Below are positions 14,423 to 23,111 of a stretch of 64,000 bases of DNA, one piece after another. Below the pieces are notes generated by a model. The model made no database searches. It was given only the letters and a program-made list of their open reading frames with translations, and was not told the origin of the DNA. Source of the DNA: Pseudomonas yangonensis (GTDB lineage: Bacteria; Pseudomonadota; Gammaproteobacteria; Pseudomonadales; Pseudomonadaceae). How positions within the stretch are numbered: the stretch's first letter is position 1; every line of letters begins with the position of its first letter. Location of the stretch: assembly GCF_009932725.1 (NCBI RefSeq), contig NZ_BLJU01000007.1, positions 164,473-228,472 on the forward strand, given 5' to 3'. Both the position numbers and the translations under genes were made by a program.

Positions 14423-15151
14423 ATGATCCTGCTGATCTCCGATCTGCACCTCGAAGAGAAACGCCCGGACATTACCCGGGCGTTTCTGCATTTTCTCGTC
14501 ACCCGCGCGCGTCAGGCCGAGGCGCTGTACATCCTCGGCGACTTCTTCGAGGTCTGGATCGGCGACGACGGCATGACGCCCTTCCAGCACGAGATCGCCG
14601 GCGCGCTGCGCGAACTGAGCGACAGCGGTACGCGCATCTACCTGATGCACGGCAATCGCGACTTTCTTATCGGCAAGCGCTTCTGCCGCGAGGCGGGCTG
14701 CACTTTGCTGAGCGACCCACACAAGGTGCAGATGGGCGGCGAGCCGGTGCTACTGATGCACGGCGACAGCCTGTGCACCCTGGATGTCGGCTACATGAAG
14801 CTGCGCCGCTGGCTGCGCAACCCGCTATCGCTGCTGATTTTGCGCAACCTGCCGCTCGCCACCCGGCAAAAGCTGGCGCGCAAGCTGCGCAACGAAAGCC
14901 GCGCACAGACGCGGATGAAGGCCAGCGAGATCGTCGATGTCACCCCCGAGGAAGTGGTCCGGGTAATGGCCGAGCACGGCGTACGTACGCTGATCCATGG
15001 ACATACCCATCGGCCGGCGGTGCACGAACTGAAGGTGAACGGCCAACCGGCACGGCGCATCGTGCTGGGCGACTGGGATCGCCAGGGTTGGGCGCTGCAG
15101 GTCGATGACGAGGGCTTCAATCAGGCGCCGTTCGAGCTGACGCCAGCCTGA
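14423..15151 (+). CDS. lpxH: UDP-2,3-diacylglucosamine diphosphatase (242 aa)
   Basis: Lipid A pathway enzyme at the cytoplasmic face of the inner membrane; it cleaves UDP-2,3-diacylglucosamine to lipid X and UMP. Metallophosphoesterase motifs appear in order: [26 protein letters not shown] and GHTHRP. Length is normal. It is translationally close to ppiB and ends just before a REP-like palindrome. Confidence 0.96.
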   Translation: MILLISDLHLEEKRPDITRAFLHFLVTRARQAEALYILGDFFEVWIGDDGMTPFQHEIAGALRELSDSGTRIYLMHGNRDFLIGKRFCREAGCTLLSDPHKVQMGGEPVLLMHGDSLCTLDVGYMKLRRWLRNPLSLLILRNLPLATRQKLARKLRNESRAQTRMKASEIVDVTPEEVVRVMAEHGVRTLIHGHTHRPAVHELKVNGQPARRIVLGDWDRQGWALQVDDEGFNQAPFELTPA

Positions 15152-15152
15152 C

Positions 15153-15179
15153 CGTAGCCCGGATGAAATCCGGGCTACG
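15153..15179. repeat. REP-like palindrome (GTAGCCCGGAT family)
   Basis: Twelve-base arms CGTAGCCCGGAT/ATCCGGGCTACG around GAA, directly after lpxH. The same motif frames the element at 57581-57640, and its core recurs at 48256-48272. Confidence 0.8.
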
Positions 15180-15195
15180 ACCGAAAGGCTCTGCT

Positions 15196-15221
15196 CCCCT
15201 CTCCCGCTTGCGGGAGAGGGG
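15196..15221. repeat. CCCCTCTCCCG intergenic palindrome
   Basis: Perfect 11-base arms CCCCTCTCCCG/CGGGAGAGGGG around CTTG, followed by GGGGGAGAGGG and, at 15254-15264, a further CCCTCTCCCGC. It fills the gap between lpxH and miaE and may also act as a terminator. Confidence 0.65.
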
Positions 15222-15276
15222 CTGGGGGAGAGGGCAACTGCGGAGGCTGCAACGCCCTCTCCCGCCCTTCGGATCA

Positions 15277-15954
15277 TCAGATGGCCGCTTCGCGGCTGCT
15301 TTCTATGGGCACACCACTATGGAAACGGAACTGCTCGTCCGGCGAGGTGATCAGCTCCCGTTCCACCGCCCGCACCACCTCGATACGCGCGTCCACGTCC
15401 GCCGCGTCACCATACAGATAGGCGAGTTTGAGATAGCCGCGGTAGTGGCGCCCTTCGCTCTCCAGCAATCCGGCGTAGAACTTGGCCAGCTCGGCATCCA
15501 GACGCGGCACCAATGCGGCGAAACGCTCGCATGAGCGCGCCTCGATGAAGGCGCCGACCACTAGCACGTCCACCAGCCGCTCCACTTCGCCACCGCGCAG
15601 CAGCGCCCGCAATCCCGCCGCGTAGCGCGACGCGGAAACATGGCGAACTTCGATGCCACGCGCGCGGATGATCTTGCTCACCTGTTCGAAATGCACCAGC
15701 TCCTCACGGGCCAAACGCGACATTCTCGCGGTCAATTCGGTCTTGGTCAGGTAGCGCCCCATCAGGCTAAGGGCGGTCTGTGCTGCCTTGTATTCCAGGT
15801 TGCGGTGGTCGAGCAGAAGGATTTCCTGCTGGCGCAGGGCCTCTTCCAGCCAGGCGTCGGGGGTCGCGACGCCGCCGAGAAACTCGAGAATTTCCTGCAG
15901 GATCGTAACAGGTTCCTCACCGTCACTCGGAACATGCTGGGCATTTGACATCAT
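15277..15954 (-). CDS. miaE: tRNA-(ms2io6A)-hydroxylase (225 aa)
   Basis: Non-heme diiron monooxygenase that hydroxylates the isopentenyl group of modified A37 in tRNA. The ferritin-like pattern of carboxylate and histidine ligands is visible (LDHRNLEYKAA, AREELVHFEQV, EARSCERF, ESEGRHYRGY). Length fits the family. Two adjacent ATG codons (15954, 15951) are equally possible starts. It is divergent from the stress-protein gene. Confidence 0.92.
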   Translation of the reverse strand: MMSNAQHVPSDGEEPVTILQEILEFLGGVATPDAWLEEALRQQEILLLDHRNLEYKAAQTALSLMGRYLTKTELTARMSRLAREELVHFEQVSKIIRARGIEVRHVSASRYAAGLRALLRGGEVERLVDVLVVGAFIEARSCERFAALVPRLDAELAKFYAGLLESEGRHYRGYLKLAYLYGDAADVDARIEVVRAVERELITSPDEQFRFHSGVPIESSREAAI

Positions 15955-16034
15955 ATTTGAAGCGCTCTCGGTGCTGGCGAGGTTGGAAATGGCGGGCCAT
16001 TATACGAGTGGCAGGCCGCACGACCAGCACGCCG

Positions 16035-16048
16035 TTGATACAGGTCAA
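16035..16048 (+). promoter_or_regulatory. ANR/FNR-type box before the universal stress protein gene
   Basis: TTGATACAGGTCAA, close to the family consensus TTGAT, four bases, ATCAA. Its centre (16041.5) is 41.5 bases before a predicted start at 16083, and TATAGT at 16072-16077 fits a -10 box, the geometry of a class II activator site. The identical 14-mer stands before hemN at 48319. Confidence 0.82.
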
Positions 16049-16111
16049 GAAGCTGCTGGCAATGACGCACCTATAGTTGGATAAGCGCTATTCATTCTCA
16101 GGGAGACGACC

Positions 16112-16975
16112 ATGCAAGCGATCCGTAGCATTCTGGTGGTGATGGAACCCCAGCACCCCGAAGGCCTCGCGCTGAAGCGGGCGAAACTGGTAGCCGGAGT
16201 CACCCAGTCGCATCTGCACCTCTTGGTATGCGACAAGAAAGGCGACCACAGCGCGTGGCTCAACGATCTCAGCAGCAGTCTCGCCGGGGAAGGTTTCAGC
16301 GTTTCCACCCAGCAGTCGTGGCATGACAACCAGCACCAGACCATCATCGCCGTGCAGCAGGCCGAGGGCTGCGGCCTGGTGATCAAGCAGCACCTGCCGG
16401 ACAACCCGCTGAAGAAAGCCCTCCTCACCCCCGAGGACTGGAAATTGCTGCGCTATTGCCCCGGCCCGGTGCTGATGGTCAAGACCGAGCGCCCATGGAC
16501 CGGCGGTAAGATCCTCGCTGCAGTTGACGTCGGTAATGCCGACGGCGAGCACCGCACCCTGCATGCCGGCATCATCAGCCACGGCTACGATATCGCCGGT
16601 CTGGCCAAGGGCACGCTGCACGTGACCACCGCACACCCGACGCCTATGTTGTCGGCAGCCGATCCGACCTTCCAGCTCAAGGAAACCATCGAGGCGCGCT
16701 ACCGCGAGCAGTGCCGCAGCTTCCAGGCCGAATACGACATCAGTGACGAGCGCCTGCATGTGCTCGAAGGCCCTGCCGATGTAGTGATTCCACAGGTGGC
16801 TCACCAGCTCGATGCCGCAGTCACCGTGATCGGCACCGTCGCACGCACGGGGCTTTCCGGCGCTTTGATCGGCAATACCGCCGAGGTCGTACTCGATGCA
16901 CTGGAAAGCGACGTGCTGGTGCTCAAGCCGGACGAAGTCATCGCCCATCTCGAGGAACTGGTAGCACAGCGCTGA
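16112..16975 (+). CDS. Universal stress protein with two Usp domains (287 aa)
   Basis: Two tandem Usp folds: residues about 5-140 and 150-285. The second ends with the nucleotide-binding pattern GTVARTGLSGALIGNTAEVVL (short G-rich loop after a beta strand). Such UspE-like proteins support survival without oxygen in pseudomonads (family knowledge). The ANR box with matching -10 element upstream indicates induction at low oxygen. The position next to a DUF1289 gene and acnB matches P. aeruginosa order. Confidence 0.9.
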   Translation: MQAIRSILVVMEPQHPEGLALKRAKLVAGVTQSHLHLLVCDKKGDHSAWLNDLSSSLAGEGFSVSTQQSWHDNQHQTIIAVQQAEGCGLVIKQHLPDNPLKKALLTPEDWKLLRYCPGPVLMVKTERPWTGGKILAAVDVGNADGEHRTLHAGIISHGYDIAGLAKGTLHVTTAHPTPMLSAADPTFQLKETIEARYREQCRSFQAEYDISDERLHVLEGPADVVIPQVAHQLDAAVTVIGTVARTGLSGALIGNTAEVVLDALESDVLVLKPDEVIAHLEELVAQR

Positions 16976-16991
16976 AACAGCGCCTGAAACG

Positions 16992-17021
16992 AAAATGCCG
17001 CTCGTTTCCGAGCGGCATTTT
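16992..17021. terminator. Intrinsic terminator after the universal stress protein gene
   Basis: AAAATGCCGCTCG, a TTTC loop and the exact complement ending in TTTT. It lies between convergent genes and can serve both. Confidence 0.88.
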
Positions 17022-17038
17022 CATATTCAAAGACCGAA

Positions 17039-17515
17039 CTACACCCTCAGCTCCAGGCCTTCACGCAGAAACTTCGGCGCGATGTAGCGCTCGTAGTGCG
17101 CCTCGGAGAGCAGGAAGAACTCCCTGTCGATGGCATCGCGCAGATCGGGCAGCGCCCAGTTGCGGAACTCCGGCAGCAGCACCATGCCGTAGGCTTCCAG
17201 TTGATTGATCACCCGCGCGCCCCGTGCGATCAGCTGGTAGGCCCAGCAGTAGGGAGACTGCTGCGGCACGAAGCGAATCTGCCGCTGCTCCAGCTGCTGC
17301 CGCAGGCGCTGCTCGTCGAACACTTCAAGCTTGGCCGTCATCACCTGCACCAGCAGCACTTCCAGGCGCGTCCAGACGGCGCGTTTCTCCTCGTCGGTGT
17401 AGCTGTTCCAGTTGATCACCTCATGGTGGAAGCGCTTGCAACCGCGGCACACGACATCACCGTAAACGGTCGAACAAAGGCCCACGCAGGGCGTCTTGAT
17501 GCGCTGATTGGACAT
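17039..17515 (-). CDS. DUF1289 family protein (158 aa)
   Basis: The N-terminal region has the DUF1289 cysteine pattern (TPCVGLC followed by VCRGCKRF), which suggests a small metal site. The rest is helical and charged without further motifs. The function of the family is unknown. It sits between the stress-protein gene and acnB as in P. aeruginosa and is convergent with the former, sharing its terminator. Confidence 0.85.
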   Translation of the reverse strand: MSNQRIKTPCVGLCSTVYGDVVCRGCKRFHHEVINWNSYTDEEKRAVWTRLEVLLVQVMTAKLEVFDEQRLRQQLEQRQIRFVPQQSPYCWAYQLIARGARVINQLEAYGMVLLPEFRNWALPDLRDAIDREFFLLSEAHYERYIAPKFLREGLELRV

Positions 17516-17662
17516 GACAAAGCAATACGGACAGCTGAACAGCCTAGCATCTTAGCCCTTTGTCTAATCCTTATCACCCCCATGGATGCGGGGACATCGG
17601 CTTAACTTTATCCGCGCTTTCCATTAGAATCGGCCCGCCTTTTACGGCGCCAATGTCCGTTG

Positions 17663-17801
17663 GAAGCTGTTTTCAAAGCGTCACGAGCACAGTCGATCCT
17701 GCAGGTACGATGGCGGCGCAGCCACTCGGAGTCCCCCCGAGTCTCTGCGCCCGCCCTCATCAGAAACCGTCCTGCCGGCGTAAAACTTTGAAAGCAGCTT
17801 C
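17663..17801 (+). promoter_or_regulatory. Strongly folded leader upstream of acnB, candidate cis-regulatory RNA
   Basis: Outer arms 17663-17678 (GAAGCTGTTTTCAAAG) and 17786-17801 pair at 15 of 16 positions. Inside, 17712-17721 pairs with 17745-17755 (ten base pairs, one bulge), capped by ACTCGG/CCGAGT (17724-17729 with 17737-17742) and a seven-base loop. The element ends 118 bases before the acnB start. No protein-coding reading frame explains the pairing. It could be a riboregulator, an sRNA gene or a stabilising 5' end; direction of transcription is assumed from acnB. Confidence 0.5.
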
Positions 17802-17919
17802 TACAAGAGACTCATGAAACCTCGGCTGATCGGCTCATAAAGTCGAAAAGCGCCTGGTTCGTGGTTCTCTGGATCGCGTCCCGGACAACCCTTTGGGACC
17901 ACTGATGAGGGTAATAACT

Positions 17920-20520
17920 GTGCTTGAAGCCTATCGCAACCACGTAGCAGAGCGTGCCGCTCAGGGTATCGTGCCCCAGCCGCTGAACGCCGAACAAACC
18001 GCAGGCCTGGTCGAGCTGCTGAAAAACCCGCCGGCTGGCGAAGAAGAATTCCTCGTAGACCTGATCACCAACCGCGTACCGCCGGGCGTTGACGAAGCTG
18101 CCTACGTCAAGGCCGGCTTCCTCTCTGCCGTTGCCAAGGGCGAAGCCACTTCCCCGCTGATCAGCAAGCAACGCGCCGTCGAGCTGCTGGGCACCATGCA
18201 GGGCGGCTACAACATCGCCACTCTGGTGGAACTGCTGGACGATGCCACCCTGGGCACCGTTGCTGCCGAACAACTGAAGCACACCCTGCTGATGTTCGAC
18301 GCTTTCCACGACGTCGCCGAGAAAGCCAAGGCCGGCAATGCCAACGCCAAGGCCGTGCTGCAGTCCTGGGCCGATGGCGAGTGGTTCACCAACAAGCCGG
18401 CCATCGCCGAGAAGTACAGCCTGGCCGTGTTCAAGGTGCCGGGCGAAACCAACACCGATGACCTGTCCCCTGCCCCGGACGCCTGGTCGCGCCCTGACAT
18501 CCCGCTGCACGCCCTGGCCATGCTGAAAATGGCTCGCGACGGCATCGTGCCGGAGCAGCAAGGCGCCATCGGCCCGCTGAAGCAGATCGAAGAGATCAAG
18601 GCCAAGGGCTTCCCGGTCGCCTACGTCGGTGACGTGGTCGGTACCGGTTCTTCCCGTAAGTCCGCCACCAACTCGGTGCTGTGGTTCTTCGGCGACGACA
18701 TCCCCTACGTTCCGAACAAGCGCGCTGGCGGCTTCTGCTTCGGCACCAAGATCGCCCCGATCTTCTACAACACCATGGAAGACGCCGGCGCCCTGCCGAT
18801 CGAGTTCGACGTGTCGAACATCAACATGGGCGACGTGATCGACGTCTACCCGTACGCCGGCAAGGTCTGCAAGCACGGTACCGACGAAGTCATCACCACC
18901 TTCGAACTGAAGACCCCGGTGCTGCTCGACGAAGTCCGCGCTGGCGGCCGTATCCCGCTGATCGTCGGCCGTGGCCTGACCGAAAAGGCGCGTGCCGAGC
19001 TGGGCCTGGGCTCTTCCGACCTGTTCAAGAAGCCGGAGCAGCCGGCTGACAGCGGCAAGGGCTTCACCCTGGCGCAGAAGATGGTCGGCAAGGCCTGCGG
19101 CGTCGAAGGCGTGCGTCCGGGCACTTACTGCGAACCGAAGATGACCACCGTCGGTTCCCAGGACACCACCGGCCCGATGACCCGCGACGAGCTGAAGGAC
19201 CTGGCTTGCCTGGGCTTCTCCGCCGACCTGGTGATGCAGTCCTTCTGCCACACCGCGGCCTATCCGAAGCCGATCGACGTCACCACCCACCACACCCTGC
19301 CGGATTTCATCCGCACCCGTGGCGGCGTGTCCCTGCGTCCGGGCGACGGCATCATCCACAGCTGGCTGAACCGCATGCTGCTGCCTGACACTGTCGGCAC
19401 CGGCGGCGACTCGCACACCCGCTTCCCGATCGGCATTTCCTTCCCGGCCGGCTCCGGCCTGGTGGCCTTCGCCGCCGCTACCGGCGTGATGCCGCTGGAC
19501 ATGCCGGAATCGGTTCTGGTGCGTTTCAAGGGCAAGATGCAACCCGGTATCACCCTGCGTGACCTGGTCCATGCCATCCCCTACTACGCCATCCAGAAAG
19601 GTCTGCTGACCGTCGAGAAGAAAGGCAAGAAGAACATCTTCTCCGGCCGCATCCTCGAGATCGAAGGCCTGGACAACCTGACCGTCGAGCAGGCGTTCGA
19701 GCTGTCCGACGCCTCCGCCGAGCGTTCGGCTGCCGGTTGCACCATCAAACTGCCGGAAGCGGCCATCGCCGAGTACCTGCAGTCCAACATCACCCTGCTG
19801 CGCTGGATGATCAGCGAAGGCTACGGCGATGCCCGCACCCTGGAGCGTCGTGCCCAGGCGATGGAAGCCTGGCTGGCCAACCCGGTGCTGATGGAAGCCG
19901 ACAAGGACGCCGAGTACGCCGAAGTCATCGAAATCGACCTGTCCGAGCTCAACGAGCCGGTTCTGTGCGCCCCGAACGACCCGGATGACGCCCGTCTGCT
20001 GTCCACCGTGGCCGGCGACAAGATCGACGAAGTGTTCATCGGTTCGTGCATGACCAACATCGGTCACTTCCGCGCTGCCGGCAAGCTGCTGGACAAGGTC
20101 AAGGGCGGTATCCCGACCCGTCTGTGGCTGTCGCCGCCGACCAAGATGGACGCGCACCAGCTGACCGAGGAAGGCTACTACGGCATCTACGGCAAGGCCG
20201 GTGCACGCATGGAGATGCCGGGCTGCTCGCTGTGCATGGGTAACCAGGCACGTGTGGCTGCCAACTCCACCGTGGTCTCGACCTCCACCCGTAACTTCCC
20301 GAACCGTCTGGGCGATGGCGCCAACGTGTACCTGGCCTCTGCCGAACTGGCAGCGGTCGCTTCGATTCTCGGCAAGCTGCCGACCGTCGAGGAGTACATG
20401 GCCTACGCGAAGGATATCGACAGCATGGCTGGCGACATCTACCGCTACCTGAGCTTCGACCAGATCGCCGACTTCCGTGAAGCCGCGGCCAACGCCAAGA
20501 TCCCGGTCGTTCAGGCCTGA
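17920..20520 (+). CDS. acnB: Aconitate hydratase B (866 aa)
   Basis: Cytoplasmic [4Fe-4S] enzyme of the TCA and methylcitrate cycles, interconverting citrate and isocitrate. The start is GTG at 17920: GAGG stands nine bases before it and the protein then begins MLEAYRNHV as in other AcnB. The domain order is the B type (HEAT-like domain first, then swivel, then the cluster domains). Cluster cysteines are seen in [12 protein letters not shown], and in GSCMTNIGH with GCSLCMGNQ. Length equals E. coli AcnB within one residue. A long folded leader precedes it and a strong terminator follows. Confidence 0.97.
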   Translation: MLEAYRNHVAERAAQGIVPQPLNAEQTAGLVELLKNPPAGEEEFLVDLITNRVPPGVDEAAYVKAGFLSAVAKGEATSPLISKQRAVELLGTMQGGYNIATLVELLDDATLGTVAAEQLKHTLLMFDAFHDVAEKAKAGNANAKAVLQSWADGEWFTNKPAIAEKYSLAVFKVPGETNTDDLSPAPDAWSRPDIPLHALAMLKMARDGIVPEQQGAIGPLKQIEEIKAKGFPVAYVGDVVGTGSSRKSATNSVLWFFGDDIPYVPNKRAGGFCFGTKIAPIFYNTMEDAGALPIEFDVSNINMGDVIDVYPYAGKVCKHGTDEVITTFELKTPVLLDEVRAGGRIPLIVGRGLTEKARAELGLGSSDLFKKPEQPADSGKGFTLAQKMVGKACGVEGVRPGTYCEPKMTTVGSQDTTGPMTRDELKDLACLGFSADLVMQSFCHTAAYPKPIDVTTHHTLPDFIRTRGGVSLRPGDGIIHSWLNRMLLPDTVGTGGDSHTRFPIGISFPAGSGLVAFAAATGVMPLDMPESVLVRFKGKMQPGITLRDLVHAIPYYAIQKGLLTVEKKGKKNIFSGRILEIEGLDNLTVEQAFELSDASAERSAAGCTIKLPEAAIAEYLQSNITLLRWMISEGYGDARTLERRAQAMEAWLANPVLMEADKDAEYAEVIEIDLSELNEPVLCAPNDPDDARLLSTVAGDKIDEVFIGSCMTNIGHFRAAGKLLDKVKGGIPTRLWLSPPTKMDAHQLTEEGYYGIYGKAGARMEMPGCSLCMGNQARVAANSTVVSTSTRNFPNRLGDGANVYLASAELAAVASILGKLPTVEEYMAYAKDIDSMAGDIYRYLSFDQIADFREAAANAKIPVVQA

Positions 20521-20538
20521 TCCAAGCGTCGTAAAAGG

Positions 20539-20565
20539 AGCCCCGCCCAGTGCGGGGCTTTTTTA
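20539..20565 (+). terminator. Intrinsic terminator of acnB
   Basis: AGCCCCGC, a CCAGT loop, GCGGGGCT and a run of six T, 18 bases after the stop codon. Confidence 0.92.
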
Positions 20566-20667
20566 TGCACGCACAGAAGACCTTTTGCCGCACCGCCTTG
20601 CAGCCATTGCGCAGCCGTCTACCTTCTGAAATGGGAAGCCCCCCGGATCACCATTGAGGAGCAGATC

Positions 20668-20877
20668 ATGAAGCCATGGATCATCGCCGCCCTTTGCCTG
20701 TTCGGCCTGGTCGGTTGCAGCAGCGAGTACATCATCACCACCACAGACGGGCAGATGCTCACCAGCGACGGCAAGCCGGAGCTGGACGAGGATACCGGCA
20801 TGCTCGAATTCACCGACAGCGAGGGCCGCAAGCAGCAGATTCCGCAAAACAACGTCAAGCAGATGCTCGAGCGCTGA
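20668..20877 (+). CDS. Small YgdI/YgdR-type lipoprotein (69 aa)
   Basis: A signal peptide ends in the lipobox LVGC, so the mature protein is lipid-anchored at Cys17. The remainder (YIITTTDGQMLTSDGKPELD) matches the SH3-like YgdI/YgdR fold. A GAGGAG ribosome site precedes the ATG. The role of the family is not known. It sits between the acnB terminator and the nasST promoter and is probably its own transcription unit. Confidence 0.88.
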   Translation: MKPWIIAALCLFGLVGCSSEYIITTTDGQMLTSDGKPELDEDTGMLEFTDSEGRKQQIPQNNVKQMLER

Positions 20878-20892
20878 GGCCGCACTACGTAC

Positions 20893-20908
20893 TGGCATAT
20901 GCCTTGCT
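20893..20908 (+). promoter_or_regulatory. Sigma-54 (-24/-12) promoter of nasST
   Basis: TGGCATATGCCTTGCT matches the sigma-54 consensus, with GG and GC ten bases apart and TTGCT at -12. The predicted start is near 20920, giving a leader of about 140 bases before nasS. Nitrogen-assimilation genes are commonly NtrC/sigma-54 dependent, which fits. Confidence 0.75.
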
Positions 20909-20961
20909 TCATCTCACCGCAAAAGGCCCGCCCAACGTCGGAAACGGCTTGATCGACAATG

Positions 20962-21011
20962 GCGTCGTATTCAACCCGGCTCTACAGCCGGGATGGGTGC
21001 GACGCTTTTTT
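20962..21011 (+). terminator. Strong intrinsic terminator inside the nasST leader
   Basis: GCGTCG pairs with CGACGC, the middle continues through G-U and A-U pairs, one A-A mismatch, then CCCGGCT pairs with AGCCGGG around CTAC; six T follow (21006-21011). It lies between the sigma-54 promoter and nasS (21063). It may simply end the lipoprotein transcript, but it also stands in the path of the nasST transcript, like the attenuators that NasT-type proteins overcome. Confidence 0.75.
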
Positions 21012-21062
21012 ATGGGCGGCACTCCATTGGCCAATGTCTTTGCGTGAACCTAAGGATGCAGC

Positions 21063-22274
21063 ATGAGCGAACACAACATCTCTCGCGACGATGCCCTGGC
21101 CTGGGCCTGGGGCAGCAACGCCCCGGAGAAAAGCGTGCTGGACATCGGTTTCATGGCCCTGAGCGACTCGGCCCCGGTGATCGTCGCTGCCACTCAGGGC
21201 TTCGCCGAGAAGTACGGACTCAGCATCAGGCTACATCGCCAGACCTCCTGGGCCGGCCTGCGTGATCGTCTGCTCAACGGCGAGCTGGACGCGGCGCACA
21301 GTCTTTACGGGCTGATATACGGGGTGCAACTGGGCCTTGGCGTCGGTTCGGCCACCGACATGGCAGTGCTCATGGGTCTGAACCAGAACGGCCAGAGCAT
21401 CAATCTCTCGCACTCACTGCAAGCGGCCGACGTGACCAGCGGCGAAGCACTGCGCAAGCACGTGCACCAACATAAGGCACGCCTGACCTTCGCCCAGACC
21501 TTCCCCACTGGCACTCATGCCATGTGGCTCTATTACTGGCTGGCCAGCCAGGGTATTCATCCCTTGCGCGACGTCGACAGCGTGGTGGTGCCGCCACCAC
21601 AGATGATCGAGCACCTGAAGGCCAGGCGCATCGATGGGTTCTGCGTCGGCGAGCCCTGGACTGCCAAGGCAGTGGATGAGCAGCTCGGCTGCACCCTGAC
21701 CACCATCCAGGCGATCTGGCCGGACCATCCGGAAAAGGTGCTGGGCTGCACCCGTGCCTTCGTCGAGCAAAATCCCAATACCGCCCGCGCGCTGATCATG
21801 GCGGTGCTCGAAGCGGCCCGTTTCATTGACGAAAGCGAAGAGAACAAACGCAGCACTGCACAACTGCTCAGTGGCAGCGCGTATGTCGCTGCCCCACTCT
21901 CGGCAATTGCCCCGCGTTTTCTGGGCCAGTATCAGGACGGTCTAGGCCAGGCCTGGCTGGATGAGCACCCACTGCGCTTTCACGCCGGCGGCCTGGTCAA
22001 TCAGCCGTATCTGTCCGACGGCATGTGGTTCATGACCCAGTTCCGCCGCTGGGGCCTGCTGCGCAGCGATCCCGATTACCTGGCGGTGGCCCGCCAGGTC
22101 CAGCAACTGGCGCTGTATCGTGAAGCCGCCACGGCCCTGGACATCGCCGTGCCGGGGGAAATGCGCAGCTCCATCCTGCAGGACGGCAGTTGCTGGGACG
22201 GCAGCGATCCGGCCGCCTACGCCCGCAGCTTCCGCCTGCACGCCCTGGCCGAAAGCCCGGCTGTCATTCTGTAA
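21063..22274 (+). CDS. nasS: Nitrate sensor NasS, NrtA-like (403 aa)
   Basis: Cytoplasmic relative of nitrate-binding proteins: no signal peptide, and a periplasmic-binding-protein fold (DIGFMALSDSAPVIVAA, WAGLRDRLLNGELDAAH, FPTGTHAMWLYYWL, GFCVGEPW). Family knowledge: without nitrate NasS holds NasT inactive; nitrate binding releases NasT. AAGGA precedes the ATG, and nasT follows 18 bases after the stop. Downstream no nitrate transport or nitrite reductase gene is seen. Confidence 0.92.
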   Translation: MSEHNISRDDALAWAWGSNAPEKSVLDIGFMALSDSAPVIVAATQGFAEKYGLSIRLHRQTSWAGLRDRLLNGELDAAHSLYGLIYGVQLGLGVGSATDMAVLMGLNQNGQSINLSHSLQAADVTSGEALRKHVHQHKARLTFAQTFPTGTHAMWLYYWLASQGIHPLRDVDSVVVPPPQMIEHLKARRIDGFCVGEPWTAKAVDEQLGCTLTTIQAIWPDHPEKVLGCTRAFVEQNPNTARALIMAVLEAARFIDESEENKRSTAQLLSGSAYVAAPLSAIAPRFLGQYQDGLGQAWLDEHPLRFHAGGLVNQPYLSDGMWFMTQFRRWGLLRSDPDYLAVARQVQQLALYREAATALDIAVPGEMRSSILQDGSCWDGSDPAAYARSFRLHALAESPAVIL

Positions 22275-22292
22275 CCGCCGGGAGTGCCATCG

Positions 22293-22871
22293 ATGCTGCG
22301 TATCCTGCTGATCAACGACACCCCGAAGAAGGTCGGCCGCCTGAAAAGCGCGCTGATCGAGGCCGGTTTCGAGGTGATCGACGAATCCGGCCTGACCATC
22401 GACCTGCCCGAACGTGTCGAGGCAGTGCGCCCGGACGTGATTCTGATCGACACCGAATCGCCCGGCCGCGACGTCATGGAGCAGGTGGTGCTGGTCAGTC
22501 GCGACCAGCCGCGCCCGATCGTCATGTTCACCGACGAGCACGACCCCGGCGTCATGCGCCAGGCGATCCAGAGCGGGGTCAGCGCCTACATCGTCGAGGG
22601 CATCCATGCACAGCGCCTGCAGCCAATTCTCGACGTGGCCATGGCACGCTTCGAGAGCGACCAGGCGCTGCGCGCGCAGTTGCAGGCGCGAGACGCGCAA
22701 CTGGCCGAGCGCAAGCGCGTAGAACTGGCCAAGGGCCTGCTGATGAAGATGAAGAGCTGCAACGAAGAAGAGGCCTACACCCTGATGCGCCGCCAGGCCA
22801 TGAGCCGCCAGCAGAAGCTGATCCAGGTGGCCGAGCAGATCATCGCCATGCACGACATGCTCGGCGGATGA
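22293..22871 (+). CDS. nasT: ANTAR-domain antitermination regulator NasT (192 aa)
   Basis: N-terminal receiver-like domain (LLINDTPKKVGRLKSAL, VILIDTESPGRD) followed by a coiled linker and an ANTAR RNA-binding domain (KGLLMKMKSCNEEEAYTLMRRQAMSR split around residues 150-180). Family knowledge: it binds leader RNA and prevents termination of nitrate assimilation operons. Its usual target operon is not in this window, but a terminator lies in the leader of its own operon. Start at 22293 follows GGGAGTG; a three-residue extension is possible. Confidence 0.92.
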   Translation: MLRILLINDTPKKVGRLKSALIEAGFEVIDESGLTIDLPERVEAVRPDVILIDTESPGRDVMEQVVLVSRDQPRPIVMFTDEHDPGVMRQAIQSGVSAYIVEGIHAQRLQPILDVAMARFESDQALRAQLQARDAQLAERKRVELAKGLLMKMKSCNEEEAYTLMRRQAMSRQQKLIQVAEQIIAMHDMLGG

Positions 22872-23111
22872 GCATACCGGCAATTTCGATGCCATGAAGC
22901 CAGCACCCAGACCACCGATCATCCGAAAGCTAACTGGAGGGGTCAAACGAAGCTGAACTCAGACATGCAGCCACAGGTCCTGTTTGGGGTTCAACGGGGA
23001 ATCAGGGAGCTCTCGATCACCCCACGAACTCCACCCATGGAGAGGTCCGCCCGTATCGCCGAGGCTACGGAAAGACCCGTCATCTAGAGCATGACTTCAG
23101 GAAAAACAACG

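Noticed and set aside
17560..17817. An 85-codon frame across the acnB leader
   Set aside because: It runs through the paired arms of the RNA element, lacks a ribosome site and ends in unrelated sequence.
17812..20157. A 781-codon open frame antisense to acnB
   Set aside because: Its codons mirror acnB and the protein has no recognisable domain, only low-complexity H/R/G/V stretches typical of antisense frames in GC-rich DNA.
22872..23111. Possible nitrate leader after nasT
   Set aside because: I found no paired hairpins followed by a T-run and the next gene is an alginate lyase.
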